A stretch of 64,000 nucleotides of DNA from Austropuccinia psidii (GCA_023105745.1 JALGQZ010000004.1:36889937-36953936); one strand, 5' to 3'. Numbered from the stretch's first letter, positions 9,995 through 22,659 are shown. Numbers and translations are program-made. Notes: generated by a model from the sequence alone, not told the origin.

Positions 9995-12022
9995 TGTAAG
10001 GTTTGACTATGAAACAATAAGTAAAAATTACTAATTTATTACTTATTGTACTCTGAATGTCCTTATAATTGAAATAAATAAGATTGAAATAATAATAATA
10101 ATAAAGAAATATTATTATTATGGCGTAAAATAATTATATTATTAAATAAATATAATAATATAATTTATATTATGAAAATATAATATAATAAATAAATATA
10201 TTAATATAAAATAATTAATATATTTAAAAAAGCTCTTTATTATTGTTACCAACAAATAATAAAGGCATAAAAAATTGTTTTTTATTAATAAAAAACAATT
10301 AATAACAATAATATTACTAATATTAAAGTTATAAATTAATATAAATACTATTTATATTAATTAAAGAATTATTAAGAGAGTAATAATAGAGAAATTATTA
10401 TAATAAGAGAAAATAACCTACTTTTAACACTTAATATAATAATTTTGAAGTATTTTACGCCAAAAAATATAAATACAACCTTTTCAAATTGTATTTACAA
10501 TAAAAATAAAGAAAATTACAAATTATTCTGGATTTTTACGTGGAAATGAGTTAATAGAGAGATTTTTTAACAAAAACAATTAAATAAATGATTTAATCAC
10601 GTCAAAATAGATGATTATAGCAAGGTGGTCTTTGGTCTTTAATAATATAACAGTTTTATATATAAAGAATAAAGAAATTACCTTTGATTTAATTGATTTA
10701 ATGTTTTTGATGCGTCTGAGGGGAAAATAGAGTAAAAAGAGCTCTATTTATAGTAAATACCTCCCTCCTAGAGTCCAACAGGCTTCTAGTAGACGTGTAC
10801 TGATCATATCCACTGGAATTGATCAATATTTTAAGGTTTGAGGGTGATTACATCATGATCAAACCATATTACATCATTATTACACCATTATTTAGAGTTA
10901 TCACTATAACTCTAAGTTTGATGACATCAGAGGCTTGGCAGAACCCCAAATTTCGTGGATTTTATTAGTTTTAATCATAAACTAATAGTATTCACCAATT
11001 TTATCACTCTTAAGACTGTTAAACTTAATTTAAGGTTACAGTATGTGATCATAACAGCTCAATTTAAGCTCAAACTTTGATCCTCAATAACTTTTAAGGT
11101 TTTCACGCTACAGCAATTCAGAGAGTGAATTCTGATAGCCTGACATAACCTTATTATGCTGCCAAGAGCTTTTCATTACATCATCAAAACTCTAATTTTG
11201 ATTATTTTTCTTGTAACTCATCTTTTCTGTCGAAATTCAATATTTTAAACTTCAAACCTTGATTTCAGGGGGTTATACCCTGAATTTAATAATAAACATT
11301 ACGTCATTCTTCTCGAATAAACTAGTAGAATCCAACTGTATACTTTTTTTTAAGTTTGGACTACTTTCACAACAAAGTGGTCAACAGCTCTGTTGATTTT
11401 TATCAATATTTCCTCATAAGTCTTAACCTTGTTTATAATTTGCAAAATAAAGTTCATATCTGTGTTCTTACAGTAATTACGTGGTAACTTTATCTTTGGT
11501 TCATCATTCTAGCATGTATAGTTTAGAAGATATTAGCTATGATCACTGAATATATGCGTTGACCAAAAAAGTGCATATATTCAGGATAATTCCTTAAGTA
11601 TTGATTTTGGGAATTAGCTTATTAATTGTTTTATATGTGGATTTTTGTGGGGAATCCACTGGTACAATTTATTTCACATGTTGTTTCATTAGTTTCTGAG
11701 ATAAATAAGGTTTTATGGTTTTTATAAGGTATTATACCTTATAATTCCTTAAATATTGACTTTACAGATATGCCATAAAAGTGGTATATGTGTATTTTTC
11801 CATGGGGAATCCAATGGTATAATTTATTTCACATGTTGATTCATTGGTTTTTAAGTTAAACCAATTTTTATACCAATTTATGGTATTTTTTGTATATTTA
11901 AGTAATTATTCTTAATGTATATTTATTCTAAGTAATTTTAATATAATTATATTAAAGTTATATTTATTCTGAGTCTTTTTTGTGACCTTATTGGGTATGT
12001 GGTCATATCTCAAAGGCTCACA
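9995..12022 (-). repeat. 5' LTR of the young Gypsy element (2028 bp)
   Basis: It is nearly identical to 1324-3336. It carries a 15-bp direct duplication near 10060-10085 (ATTGAAATAAATAAG followed by ATTGAAATAATAATAA), which accounts for the whole length difference. As the 5' LTR it should contain the promoter. No clear TATA box can be singled out because the first 700 bases are almost all A/T. Confidence 0.97.
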
Positions 12023-12027
12023 TTAAG
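12023..12027. repeat. Target site duplication TTAAG, right
   Basis: It matches 1319-1323 exactly and directly follows the CA end of the 5' LTR. Confidence 0.9.
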
Positions 12028-12364
12028 CTTTATCAAAAATGAATTTTCCAATAAGCCACATAAATACTTGGATGATAAAACAGTAGAAGTTGAATTATGG
12101 ATGAAAGTTAATAAAAATCCAAACGAGAAAGTATTAAATGGGTGTTTTATATTTCCTGAAAATAACTTTGCAGTTGATTTTTCTCAAACTAATGGAATAT
12201 GTCAAATAATTTGGAGGGCCAAGGATTTTATTCATTATAATGGAAGATCTATTGATACAAGTACTGATACACACTTGGGCCTTTTTGTGCAGGTTTTCAA
12301 AATATTAGCAAGCTTTTGTACTTCCCATAATATAAAATCTTATAATGTTTGTCAGATTAACTAG
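12028..12364 (+). pseudogene. Tet-like 2OG-Fe(II) oxygenase relic, 3' part
   Basis: The open frame continues that of 671-1323 when the element and one TTAAG are removed. It contains FSNKPH, which corresponds to the first metal-binding His of the fungal Tet-like fold. The expected HxD Asp position appears to be Tyr (PHKYLDD). Further on are a strand-rich block with GCFIFPENNFAVDFSQTNGI, a second His region (WRAKDFIHYN), and THLGLFVQ where the family usually has an Arg for 2-oxoglutarate binding. It ends in TAG at 12362-12364. The enzyme would be predicted inactive from these changes. The family assignment is by pattern recall and is moderately secure. The neighbouring Gypsy LTR contributes a false ATG 30 bases upstream. 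Confidence 0.5.
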
Positions 12365-12841
12365 AATTTTTATTTTAGTATTTGAGATATTAATCCCCAC
12401 TAATAGCTATTAAATCCTGTATATATTAAGTAAATAATCACTCATGACTATTGAATTTTACAAAAAATATGAAATAAAAATACCCTATGGATTCCAAAAA
12501 TCATCTTGGGTTTTTAATTTGAATTGAACCATGGAAAACCAAATAAATACTTTACATATATTTCATTGGATAGTTATTTAAGTCCAAAAATACATTTCAA
12601 TATTGTATTTATAACATTAATTCTTATTAATTAAATTCATAATGGACTCAAGCTCTGTTGCTGAAAAAATATATTGTAACATTACAATGGTAAGCTCATG
12701 TTTTTTTTTGATCATTTTGAGAATTCAATTAAAGACTCAGATTTTTCTCTTCAAAATTACTCTGTGTTTTAAATTTCTTTTAATGAAAATTCAATTAATT
12801 CTCCTTTTTTTTTCATTTTCAAATGATATTTCTATTTGTTT
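12365..12841. other. Intergenic, nothing recognised
   Basis: AT-rich spacer between the Tet-like relic and the 3' end of the Myb/SANT-like gene. A short ATG frame at 12642-12845 lies partly over the 3' end of that gene and looks like chance. Confidence 0.4.
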
Positions 12842-13990
12842 CTAGATATCATACTTCTCAAGTTGCTTAGCTTCAACCTCCTTCTCCTCTTTCCACTTCA
12901 TTTTCTCCCAATAAAAACTTGAAATCTCACTTGCATTCTGTGCTATTTAAACTAATAATCTCAGATAACCTCTATTTAAGAATATCAAAATTATTACTAC
13001 TCACCCTCATGACGTGCATTCAATAAAGATGCATATGATGTCATGGAGTTATTTTCATTTTTTTTTGATGAACCACTCTTGGGATTAAAATTCTTTAATG
13101 ATTCATTCTTGATATTACTTGTAGAGGGAGTAGAAAAGATAGGCTTAACAGATGACTCCACTTTTCCATCCTTGTTAAAACCAACATCAGTAATATCCAT
13201 AATAAAAGTTGGATCAATCTGTAAAGTTAATGAATGAGTATGCTTCTTTCCTCTATTAATCTAAATTACAAAAAGGCTAGAATAATGTAAGAAATAATTG
13301 AAAAGAGTGATAAAATACAGAATTTTTTTTGTTCTTGATCCTCTTCTACAGACCCATTAGCATAAATTTAATCATTTTAATTATTATTTGGGTTTGATTG
13401 GGAGATATTTACATCTTTTATCTAATAATCTACCAATCAATTTGAGTCTTATCTGATAATATAAAGAAGATATCACATACTTCATCACTATCCAAAGACT
13501 TAAAAACCTCAATTGAATCTGTATTTGGCAGATTACAACTGGCAATAGGCATTATATCTGGCTTGTTACCAAAAAGCTCATCCATTTTCTGATAGCATGG
13601 GAAAAAACTTTCCAGTTTTTGAGCCATTGTATGAACACCTTTTTTGTGGTCATCATCAGTAACTCCAGCCACAGTAGAGCTTTGGAAATTCTTTTCTGAA
13701 ATATATTTATTTTTAGAATTGCAAAATTGGTCTTGCATATTGTTTGGTGTAAGATTCAATCTATTTTTCAATCTCTTGTTGACTTCATTTGCCATCAATT
13801 GAAATCCAACTTTCTTTGATAATGGTGGGTGTCCTACTGAGGCCTTTCCATAAGTGAAAAAACAGGATTTGAAATTCTTCTTTAATTTAAGCCAGTTTAT
13901 TATAAAAAAATAATCAGAATTTCTAAGATTTCCAGAGGATTTTGAATCAGCCTTAGATAAATTTTCAGATGATGGTCATTTTGGTGGCAT
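12842..13990 (-). pseudogene. Myb/SANT-like gene with in-frame stop (copy 1)
   Basis: ATG at 13990 opens a frame starting MPPK, then a TGA at codon 5 (13978-13976), then an open exon to 13481. That exon includes SDYFFIINWLKLKKNFKSC, a helical block MANEVNKRLKNRLNLTPNNM, and KLESFFPCYQKMDELFGNKP. A GTATGT donor at 13480 and a TTTACAG acceptor before 13218 join it in phase zero (SDE to IDPTFIMD). The second exon ends at a GTGAGT donor (13004). A last, highly charged segment (EKMKWKEEKEVEAKQLEKYD) ends in TAG at 12842, but its join is out of phase. The layout, with an N-terminal DNA-binding-like helical domain, an FP..Q.MDELFG motif and a charged coiled-coil tail, resembles the Myb/SANT-like proteins carried by fungal DNA transposons. 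Function is not established, and a second decayed copy lies at 43140-44330. Confidence 0.5.
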
Positions 13991-15897
13991 TGGATAGCAA
14001 TCTTAATGGATAATATCAATATAGAAGATAACTGAGAGGTTGTATATTTTTTTTTAATTCAATTATGATTCATTCTAAATATGAGAATTCCTGCTTTTGA
14101 GGTTAGTTTTTGAAACCTAACCTAACTTTTCTATGAAATAACAAGATTTAATTTATATCAAAATTAATGCATTAAAAGTTCAATATTAAATGTTATTAAA
14201 CTCCAAAAAATTTAATATTTATTAATATTTTTTTAGCTCAAGATCCCGCATGCAATTAACTCAATATTTTTTTTTTAGATCTGAGTGGCTGTATATTTAT
14301 TAAATTTGTTTTAATAGGATATTAATTAAAAATTAAATTAAATAAAATAAAATAAAATTTTTACTCAAAATTAAACCTTTTTTAAAAATTGAATTAAATT
14401 TTACTAAATTTAAGTTTTAAAGATTTGAAAAATTATAATTTAGAATTAAACTTATATTTAATTTAAAATAGCAATGTAAGTTTTTTTTTTTTTTAAAAAA
14501 AAAAGAGGGAACTATTTAAGATTTTTTTTTCAACTTTTTTTTTTTTTTTTTTTAAATTGGTCATTATAATTAAGTTAAAAAATGGATTATCTTTCCCCCC
14601 TTTTGAAAGAGTGATCCTAATAAATTTTTTTTTTAGCTTAAATTTGATTAAAAAAAGTTAAAAAATGGAAATTATTTAAATTCTTTAAAGTTTTATAAGA
14701 AACAATATTCTAAAATTCTATATTTACTTAGTTAAGTTTTTAAGGTTTTAATTAATTTAAATATCATTTGTCTTCATCTTTAATTTAGAAATAAAATATT
14801 TATTTTTTTTCATTAAAAAAGTTATTTTTTTTTTTTTGAATGTTACAGAGAATAATCCTTGAAATTATATATTAAATTAATTAATTACCAACTTAAATTA
14901 ATCTTTTTCAAAAAGAAATAACTCCAGATATAATTGAAAAAATCAAAGGAAGTTATTAATTAGGGTTTTAGTTCAAATTTAAGGGAGAAATTAAGTATAT
15001 ATTAACCTAAATTATCCAGTAAAAAAAATACTCTTTAAAATTTAGTTAAATTAAAATGGATTAATTTTCTTCAAAATAATGAAAATATTAAAAGTTAAAG
15101 GAAAGGAAATTTAAAAAGGTTCATAAACTCAATTAAATAATTAGAATTAGTGGCCTAAAGGGTTTTAAACAATTAAGAGACTTTTTAAGGGGAATTCAAG
15201 GAATTTTTTATAAAAATAGGGAGGGGTAGAAGAGAATATTTAGTATGTAGAGGTTACCAATTACAAATAAAGGTTAAAAAAATTAAAATAATAGGAACAC
15301 TTCAAAAAGATTTCTCTCCTATTTTATGAAATAGGTAAGGGTGATAATATAACCCAATGGCTAATGTATTTCATATTTCTTATATTGTCTGATTCAAAAA
15401 GTGTTTAAAACTATCTTAAGTCATAAAATAATAATAATTAGGATTTAAGTAGAAAATAGGAATTTAGAACTATAAGAAATAGATAAAAGGTTAATTCAGG
15501 CTTTACTATAATTGATATATGAGTATTTTTCATATTAAAAGAAAACAGTCAAGGAAAGAAGAGAGAGAGTATTAAAAGGCATGAATTTGGTAGTAAATCC
15601 AGTTAAAACATAAAATATTATATTTTATATTAGTAAATGATAAATTATGAAGTAAGGAAACTACTTCTAAAAAAAAAAACTTTTTTTTTCTCTGAAAAAA
15701 AATAAATTATTTATTAAAGGATATCTAAATGACTAAATACATTATTAAATATTAAATAAGGTTCCAGGATTTTAAAGAATTGCCTCTCTCTCAAGAACTT
15801 GAGAGAATATATAATATTTTTTTAGCTCCTATATTATTATTATTTTTTTTAATTTTAATAAATATTTAAATAAATTCTATTTTTAATTAGGTTTAAA

Positions 15898-15923
15898 AGA
15901 TATATATATATATATATATATAT
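15898..15923. repeat. TA dinucleotide microsatellite
   Basis: An uninterrupted TA tract between AAAGA and CTAGAA. Confidence 0.85.
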
Positions 15924-16315
15924 CTAGAAATATTTATATTTGGTTTTTATAATATAAAATATTAAGTATATTTTCTTTTTTTTTTTTTTTTAAAAAAAAA
16001 AATTATTTATATTTTAATCAAAATAAAATTCCTTATTTTTTTTTTAAAAAAAAAGGAAATATTAGTAAAAAAAATAATTGATATTTTTTTTTATTAATAT
16101 TAAATTCAATTAATTGAATAATTCTTTTTTTTTTTTTAATAATAATTTAAGAAAATTGATTAATATAAAATCATTTTTTTTTGTCTTTCTTAAATCTTAT
16201 GTATTAAAAAAACTTTTAAGAAAAAAAATAATTTTTTTTTTAAATTTTTATTTTTTTTAAATCATAATAATCATTATTTTATTCAAAATTTTTGAATCAT
16301 TTTTTTTTTGGTATT

Positions 16316-16432
16316 TTTCACAATTCTGTCTTCCAGACCTCAGAAAAGGGAACTCTTTCCAAAAAGGCTATTAAACTGGTTGAAAGACTGGTTAATACTG
16401 GAAAGCTGTAGATCACATTCCACCATGTGACC
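16316..16432 (-). mobile_element. Solo LTR of the TRIM element
   Basis: The reverse complement aligns along its full length with the 116-117-bp terminal repeats at 24681 and 25023. Shared blocks include CTGTCTTCCAGACCTCAG, CTCTTTCCAAAAAG and ACCATGTGAC. It is a single copy, in the opposite orientation, with no second repeat nearby, which is what LTR-LTR recombination leaves. Confidence 0.75.
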
Positions 16433-19400
16433 GCCATATTCTGATATAATCAAAAAGATTAAAAATATAATTTTTTTTCAAAAAGAAAGTATTATTCTTC
16501 TAAATATTAAAACAAAAAAGAAATTATAATAAATAAAAATGATTTTCATTTATTTTTATTTTTTTTTTAAAAAATACCAATTTATGAGAAATTTCAATTT
16601 TTACAAACTAAAATTTGAAAGTTTTAAATTTTTTAAAAACAATTTAAAAAATTCAAATTAAAGCCTAGAAATTCAAACTCATCTTTTTAATTTTTTTTTA
16701 AATTAACTTAAATATCAAAAAAACTTTAGTTATTATATATGTGAAAGAATTAAATAACTATAAATTTGAAAGATCAATTTTTTTTTGAGAAAAGAAATAA
16801 TTTCTCCAAGGGTTCCAAAATACCTAGAGTCTTTTACTTAATAGGGATTGAATATCAAATTCCCTAACATATATTTATTAATTTTGTTTAAGAATTGAGT
16901 AAAAATGTCTATGACTAAATTGGTGTTGTGGTTTTGATATCAATAAGGGAAGGTTTAATTGTTTCCATGAAGTTAAAACTATTATCAATTTCAAAAAGGC
17001 CTCAAAGAAAACAACTTTAAATGTTTTTAATGGTAATCACACACATTATTATGGGTATTGACGACTAATAGCCAATTCTTACTATAATAATGGCTGGTTT
17101 ATAAGGCTAAAATGGGCCAAAATAGCAAAAAAATTGTTAAAAAAAGCCTTCTTTGATTTCAACAAGGGCTCAATGATGCCATAATTGTATTTTATGCTTC
17201 CAATTTTTCTCTAACAACTAGTCATAAAAAGGCTCTGTCTTTTAGAAAGAAAAGTGGAGGCTATCAGAGAATATCTTCTTCACCCCATCTTTTCTTTTCC
17301 TTTTACAATTAGCTTAAACAATGTTAAACCAATCAATAAAAATTTAAGCCCAAGAATGTGAATCATTTCAAAAAAGCTTTAATCAAATGGAAAATAATTC
17401 CAATAATTTCTTTTTGTAAGTATTTAGAATCATTTTACAGTTGAACCGCCCAAAAAAAGTGAATTAAAGCATTTTTTATCACTTTTAACTTTGTCAATTT
17501 GTTTCCAAATTCACTCCTATCACTTTTTATGATGTTTCTCTTAAATATCAATTTTCAAGGTATTATAAAATATAAATTTCTTGAAGCTATCTAATCAATT
17601 AATTAAAATTGAAATTTCTCTTGAAAGTATTCAGCTTTTAGTCATAAATATCTCTTGGGGAATATTTTGGGATAATTTTTTATTTTTGGTAAAAAAATAG
17701 ATATTTATGATGAAATTTCTTCAAGCTAAATAAATTTGGATTTTTATTTTTTGGTTTAAAACCAAAAGAGATTTTTTTTGATAATCTTAACTTACAAAAG
17801 TTTTGATGATAGGACAATTAAGTTATTTTCAATCAAATTTTCATATTGAAACCTTTAAAAATTTGATTAAGAGATAATTAATTGAAGATTTAAGGTTCTT
17901 ATAAGTCACCAAATTCAAGATAAATTAACTCTAAAGCCTGTGAATGGGTTTTATTCATGTTACATTCCCTCAAGCCTCACATGAAAGTTTCTGTACAATT
18001 AGATTACAGATCCTAATTGATTTTCCTATTCTGATTTAATTTTGATAGTAACCTTTAATCATTATGAGTTAATAAATAAATTATGGTTTTAATTTGGCTA
18101 CAGTAAGATATTTTCTCTTCTAAGGATCTCATTAAGATAAATTTCATAAAACTAAAACTATCAATATATCTAACTCTTGAGTTTATAACAGGAGTTAAAG
18201 CTGTGTTTTCCTGACTGAACTTTGAATTATTTTTACTAGAAAATACTAAATATAATTTTATTATCTTTAGGTGAGTATTTTAAATATCAATTTATAATAT
18301 TTCAGAATTTTATGAGGAATTAATATGATTTATGGTAAATTTTCTATATTAATAATCCAATAGATTCTCAAAAATTATATTCAAAAATTGATAATTAGAT
18401 TTTTTTATTTCATTGAAAAATTTAAAATCTATTTTAAAATCAATTTTTTCTTGAACTTATTTAAATAAGAGAATTTATAAATTTCATTAATTTTTATTTT
18501 TTTTTATTTTTATTTTTTAAAAATAAGACAAATTAACATGATTAATTTTCAAAAAATGTCAATAAATCAGATTTTCTAAGTTTTTTTTTTCTTTTTTTTT
18601 AAAAAAAAAACAAATAAAATAAAAGATAATTTATTTGAAATAGAATCATAATTTATTATTATATTTCCTTTTCAAATAAATGTTTTTTTATTTTATTTTT
18701 CTTTATTTTGAATAATTTTTTTTTTCTCAAAAAAACCAAAAAAAAACTATTATCTTAAATTATTCCATTTTTATATTTTTAAAAAAATATAATGATATTA
18801 TAAAAAAATTATTAAGCGTTTATCTTTAAAGAAAAATATGAATTTTTTTAATTTCAACATAATTTTTCACATTGATTGTTTTTTTTGATTAATAATAATT
18901 TTATTAAATTCATTTTGGGAAAAGGAATTAAGTTGGTTGAAGATTTTGAGAATATAGAAGAATTAAATTCAATATAGGAGATTTTTAGAAAATTAAAGTG
19001 AATTGAAGAAAGATTTGACATTGAGAATAGTTTAAAAAATTAAAATTCATTCAATAATTAACAACCAAGTAATAATCACAAAAAATTGAAGATTTATTTT
19101 TTGGTGTATTAGATTGATTATAGTGAGATTAAAGTTCAGTTAGTTTTTGAACATGGAAAGAATTAATAAGTAATATTTTGTAAGAAGAGAATTTCAGAAA
19201 AAAGAAACGTTTTATAAGAATTTAGTATATGAAGATGAGGTATAGATTAAAAGTAATCTTAACAAAAAAGGAAGTTAAGATAAATTTTCAAAAACCATAG
19301 TAAAACTAATAGGATGAATTAATTTTAGGGCATTTAAGGAGAGCTATTTCAATTAAAAAGATAAAAATAAGATATTTGGAAAATATTAAACTAGTTTAGA

Positions 19401-19512
19401 AAAAAAAAGGGTTTTAATTGATAATTAAAGGGAAATTCTAATTAATCCAAGAATAATTGGTTGGTATTTTGAGGTTACAGTATCAAAAGATGGTTAAATA
19501 TTAAAATACCAT

Positions 19513-21419
19513 TGTGGGAACTCCTCTTTTGTGGGAATAAAATGAGGAATTACATGGAGGGGAAAATCGCAGGTAACTAGTTTTGAATTGCTAATAACTC
19601 CTGTAACAAGGGTGGCAAAGGTGTATTTCATGCCCCTCCTAAAATACTGAACAAAATCTTACTTGGAGCTCACAAAAAAAATAAAATTAGTAAGTGGCTT
19701 TACAACTGCAGAAGAAAAAATTTAGCAGTCTCAGATCAGACCTATTCAATATATAATAATAAATTTAATATCAGTAATTTGGTTAACTTTTAGATTTTAA
19801 TGAAACACTTGTCTGTATAGTTTTTATTTTCAGTAAAATTAGGGTGAGTAGTTTCTTCTTGGGGATAAGTTCTTGGTAAGATGGGTTATTTAAGGATTTC
19901 TGGAAATTTTGATGGATTGGTTAAAGGTAATTTTCTTAGGCTAAAGCTATAATAGAGTAAAATAATATTTTTTCAAGGGTTTGTTATTTTTTTAAGAGTG
20001 GTTAATAATAAGATAGAATTGTATATTTTCAATTTAAGTGGTAACATTCTTTGATATTGGATGTTTAAAGAGGTAAGTTAATTCAAATATTGATAAATAG
20101 TGTTAATTTTACTTGATAAATTATTTTAATAGAGTAGTAACCCTAATTTTGGGTACTGGATAATTCTTATTTTTGATACTAAAATTCCACCAAGCTTAGC
20201 TAATGGCCAATCTTCAACACTATACTTCCACTGAGCTTAGCTACTGGGCAAGTAAATTCAATATCATATACTGGACTACCTCCCAGGTGAGGGATGACTT
20301 AATCATGTGCTTATAATGTGAATTGGGGGGAGAGAGCCCAGGGGGCTCTTCATGGGACCTGTATTTTTCCACTTTAATTCCTCATGATTCCATAATGTGA
20401 CTTTGTTTTTGGTGAGGATGTTTCTTGCATGGGTCAGGTGATTTAATGTTTGGTGATAATTCTTTCTGTACACAGTCTCCATTTATCACATTATGATCTT
20501 TTGGTGAGCTTATTATGACATCATATTCTTGGATTTTCCTTGCATGCATGAGGTGATTTCATTTTGGCTGGGTATTTTCTTGTGCACAGCCTCTTTTCTG
20601 TCACATAATATGCTGTTGGTGGTTGCAGTATCACATGATGACCTTGTACTTCCTTTTCATATGTCATATTTTAGGCTTGGTAGAAGTGGCTGTGTAATTT
20701 ATGCAGGTGTCATGGATGTGTTTCTTCTTTTGGAACTTCAAAGTGAGGTCAGGTGATAATCTCTTGAGCTGATGAGTTTCCTGTTGTGGATAAGATGATG
20801 TTATTTATTTTTTTAGTTTTATGCATAATGTGCTTAGTAATATAGTGTATCTCCTTCCATATTCTAATAGGGCTGTGTCATGATGGAGGTGTTTGGGATT
20901 TGCACTGCATTAACTGGGGAGTTAGGTTGGATTTAGGGTTCAGCTGATATTTTATTGAATTGTTTGATTTATTGTAATTTATGCATGCAGTGAGGCTGTG
21001 TCATTTAATTGAGTGTTGGTATTGTGAATATTTTTCTTTAGCTTGAGATTTTCTGTAATCAGGGTCTTCTTCAGGAATTCCAGTGGTTTTAGGATTGTCT
21101 TGTATTTCTTACATGTAATTCTTCCAATTAAATGTGTAAGTTGAGGATTTAAGGAGGTATTTTTTTCTGTCCTTGCAGATATTTTCATGTTTTTTGGGTT
21201 ATTGTTGAAATTTTGATACTGATTGTATTGGTTGTGGGTTCTTCATGGAGTTAGAGTGGAGATACTATTACTGATATATTTTCTTTTGATTGTTACTGTG
21301 ATTATTCTTTTGAGTAGGTAATTGTAAGTAATATACTAGTAACTATCTGGTTTCATAAGTTTTTGTTCATTTTCTGTGCATCTTCAAAGTAATATTGTGG
21401 GTTAGGTTTAGATTTTTCA
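19513..21419 (+). mobile_element. Family-2 LTR-like repeat, copy A
   Basis: It starts TGTGGGAACTCCTCTTTTGT. The first 120 bases align with copy B (29756) and with the reverse complement of copy C (58057). It contains duplicated 40-base units at about 20187 and 20227 (CCAC..AGCTTAGCTA) and repeated segments around 20400-20650 (TTGCATG..CAGGTGATTT). The right end is estimated from the lengths of the other copies and a terminal TTTTTCA. No protein is recognised; a 75-residue frame at 20529-20756 is probably chance. A TG start, a CA end, no coding and a length of 1.8-1.9 kb suggest a solo LTR, but no target duplication was found. Confidence 0.55.
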
Positions 21420-22650
21420 TCACAGTATGATTTAGTTATTAATTTACTCGATCATTCCTAAAAATTCTTGAATCTTCTGATATTTCCTGAAAAATTCCCA
21501 AAACTTCTCAAAACTTACACAAAATTCATTTCTAGCCATACCCTAAATTTTGAGAGTGCTTCCAGTGTGGCTTGAATCCATGACCTTGCCAGATTTCAGC
21601 TTAAGAGATCCTCCTTACCAGATTCCATTTCTGAAACAAAAATTTCTGGCTTAATTGATATTTTTTCTGATAATACGATATTTTCTTCTGAAAACCTTCT
21701 TTTTATGTCCTTTTCTAAATGGTATTTGTGGTTATGCCATTATATAATTTGGAATAAATTGCAATGAAAGTTTTCTTTTTTTATTATTGATTTTTTTATT
21801 CTAGCCTTTCCCCCTTTTTTTGTAATCAGAGGTAAAGGATGAGCTTGAGTCTGTCCAAAAATGGTATGGAATACCACACCATAATACACTGAAATTAATT
21901 TTGGTTTGGTTGAATTAATAATTTCACCTTGAATATGTAATTAAAATAAGGTATTAGGTAATTGTTTTAGTTAAAAATGAATCGCATTTTCAACTGGAAA
22001 TCTTGGTGAGATAACAAGTTTAATAATTTGATACTGTTTCTTTCCTTTACTGCTAGTCTGTGTCACAAAATTATTCTTTACATTTACTAGAAAGAATAAT
22101 TCATTTTCCACACCTTTTTTAGAAATTAAATTATATTGTTTTTATATTTGAATAAATATTAACAGAGTTAAAATCATGAAATTAAATTTAATAGAAAAAA
22201 CACAACCTAAAATTGGAAAAATAAAGAAAAAAGTTTCAAACATATTCATATTGAGATTAAAAAATAAGAAAATATGTTTCTTTTGCTTAATGGAACAAGA
22301 ATTCATAGTGTTTATGAAAGGAAGAATGAAAATTGAAGCTTTTGATAAATTAATTTCCTACTTCAAAATTTAAATTTTCAGGCCAAGTCTATAATAAAGC
22401 TATGATTAATATATCTAAAGCTTCAAATATGACTGTGAATTGGTAATAAATGATAAAAAATAGTTTTTGAAAGGTATTGTTGGGGCTTTACTATGAAGTT
22501 ATAGTGGCATTGAACACTGATGAAAACCCTGGGTCCACTGATTATCAATTGATTAACTATAATAACCAATATTATACTTGAAATTTTAAGTATACCTGAT
22601 TATTTCCCAATAGCATAACTTTTTTTGAAAGCTGTACTACATAGGAATTC
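21420..22650. other. Intergenic, mostly unrecognised
   Basis: AT-rich sequence with a weak tRNA-like stretch at 21561-21634 and a Lys/Phe-rich chance frame at 22176-22373. Nothing else is supported. Confidence 0.4.
21561..21634 (-). ncRNA. tRNA-Leu-like degenerate sequence (possible SINE head)
   Basis: On the minus strand, A-box-like TGGTAAGGAGG is followed by a CTTAAG anticodon-loop-like segment and a B-box-like GGATTCAAGCC, in the spacing of a tRNA-Leu(UAA). The T stem pairs poorly and the acceptor stem is not complementary, so it is not a working tRNA. It could be a tRNA pseudogene or the head of a tRNA-derived SINE. Confidence 0.25.
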
Positions 22651-22659
22651 AAGATCAAG

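Larger units (their letters stand above)
1324..12022 (-). mobile_element. Young full-length Ty3/Gypsy chromovirus-like retrotransposon
   Basis: The element is 10.7 kb with direct LTRs at 1324-3336 and 9995-12022, TG...CA ends and a perfect TTAAG target duplication. Coding is on the minus strand, so the right LTR is the 5' LTR. Internal order on the minus strand is: PBS-like sequence, leader, overlapping small frame, gag-pol with zinc knuckle, aspartic protease, reverse transcriptase, RNase H, integrase, GPF module and chromodomain-like tail, then a polypurine tract. The LTRs differ by only six substitutions that I could see plus one 15-bp duplication, which indicates recent insertion. The family has several older LTRs elsewhere in the window. 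From memory it matches the abundant Gypsy family of Austropuccinia psidii. Confidence 0.97.
13991..19512. other. AT-rich gene desert
   Basis: Dominated by A and T homopolymer runs of 8-20 bases and very AT-rich filler. It contains a 26-base TA microsatellite at about 15898-15923 and one 117-bp solo LTR of a TRIM element. The slightly more complex stretch at about 16800-18000 has no usable open frame, and I could not match it to other repeats in the window. Confidence 0.6.

Noticed and set aside
13991..19512. Possible mitochondrial DNA because of extreme AT content
   Set aside because: No mitochondrial genes, tRNAs or group I/II intron features; the flanks are transposons of nuclear type with spliceosomal introns.
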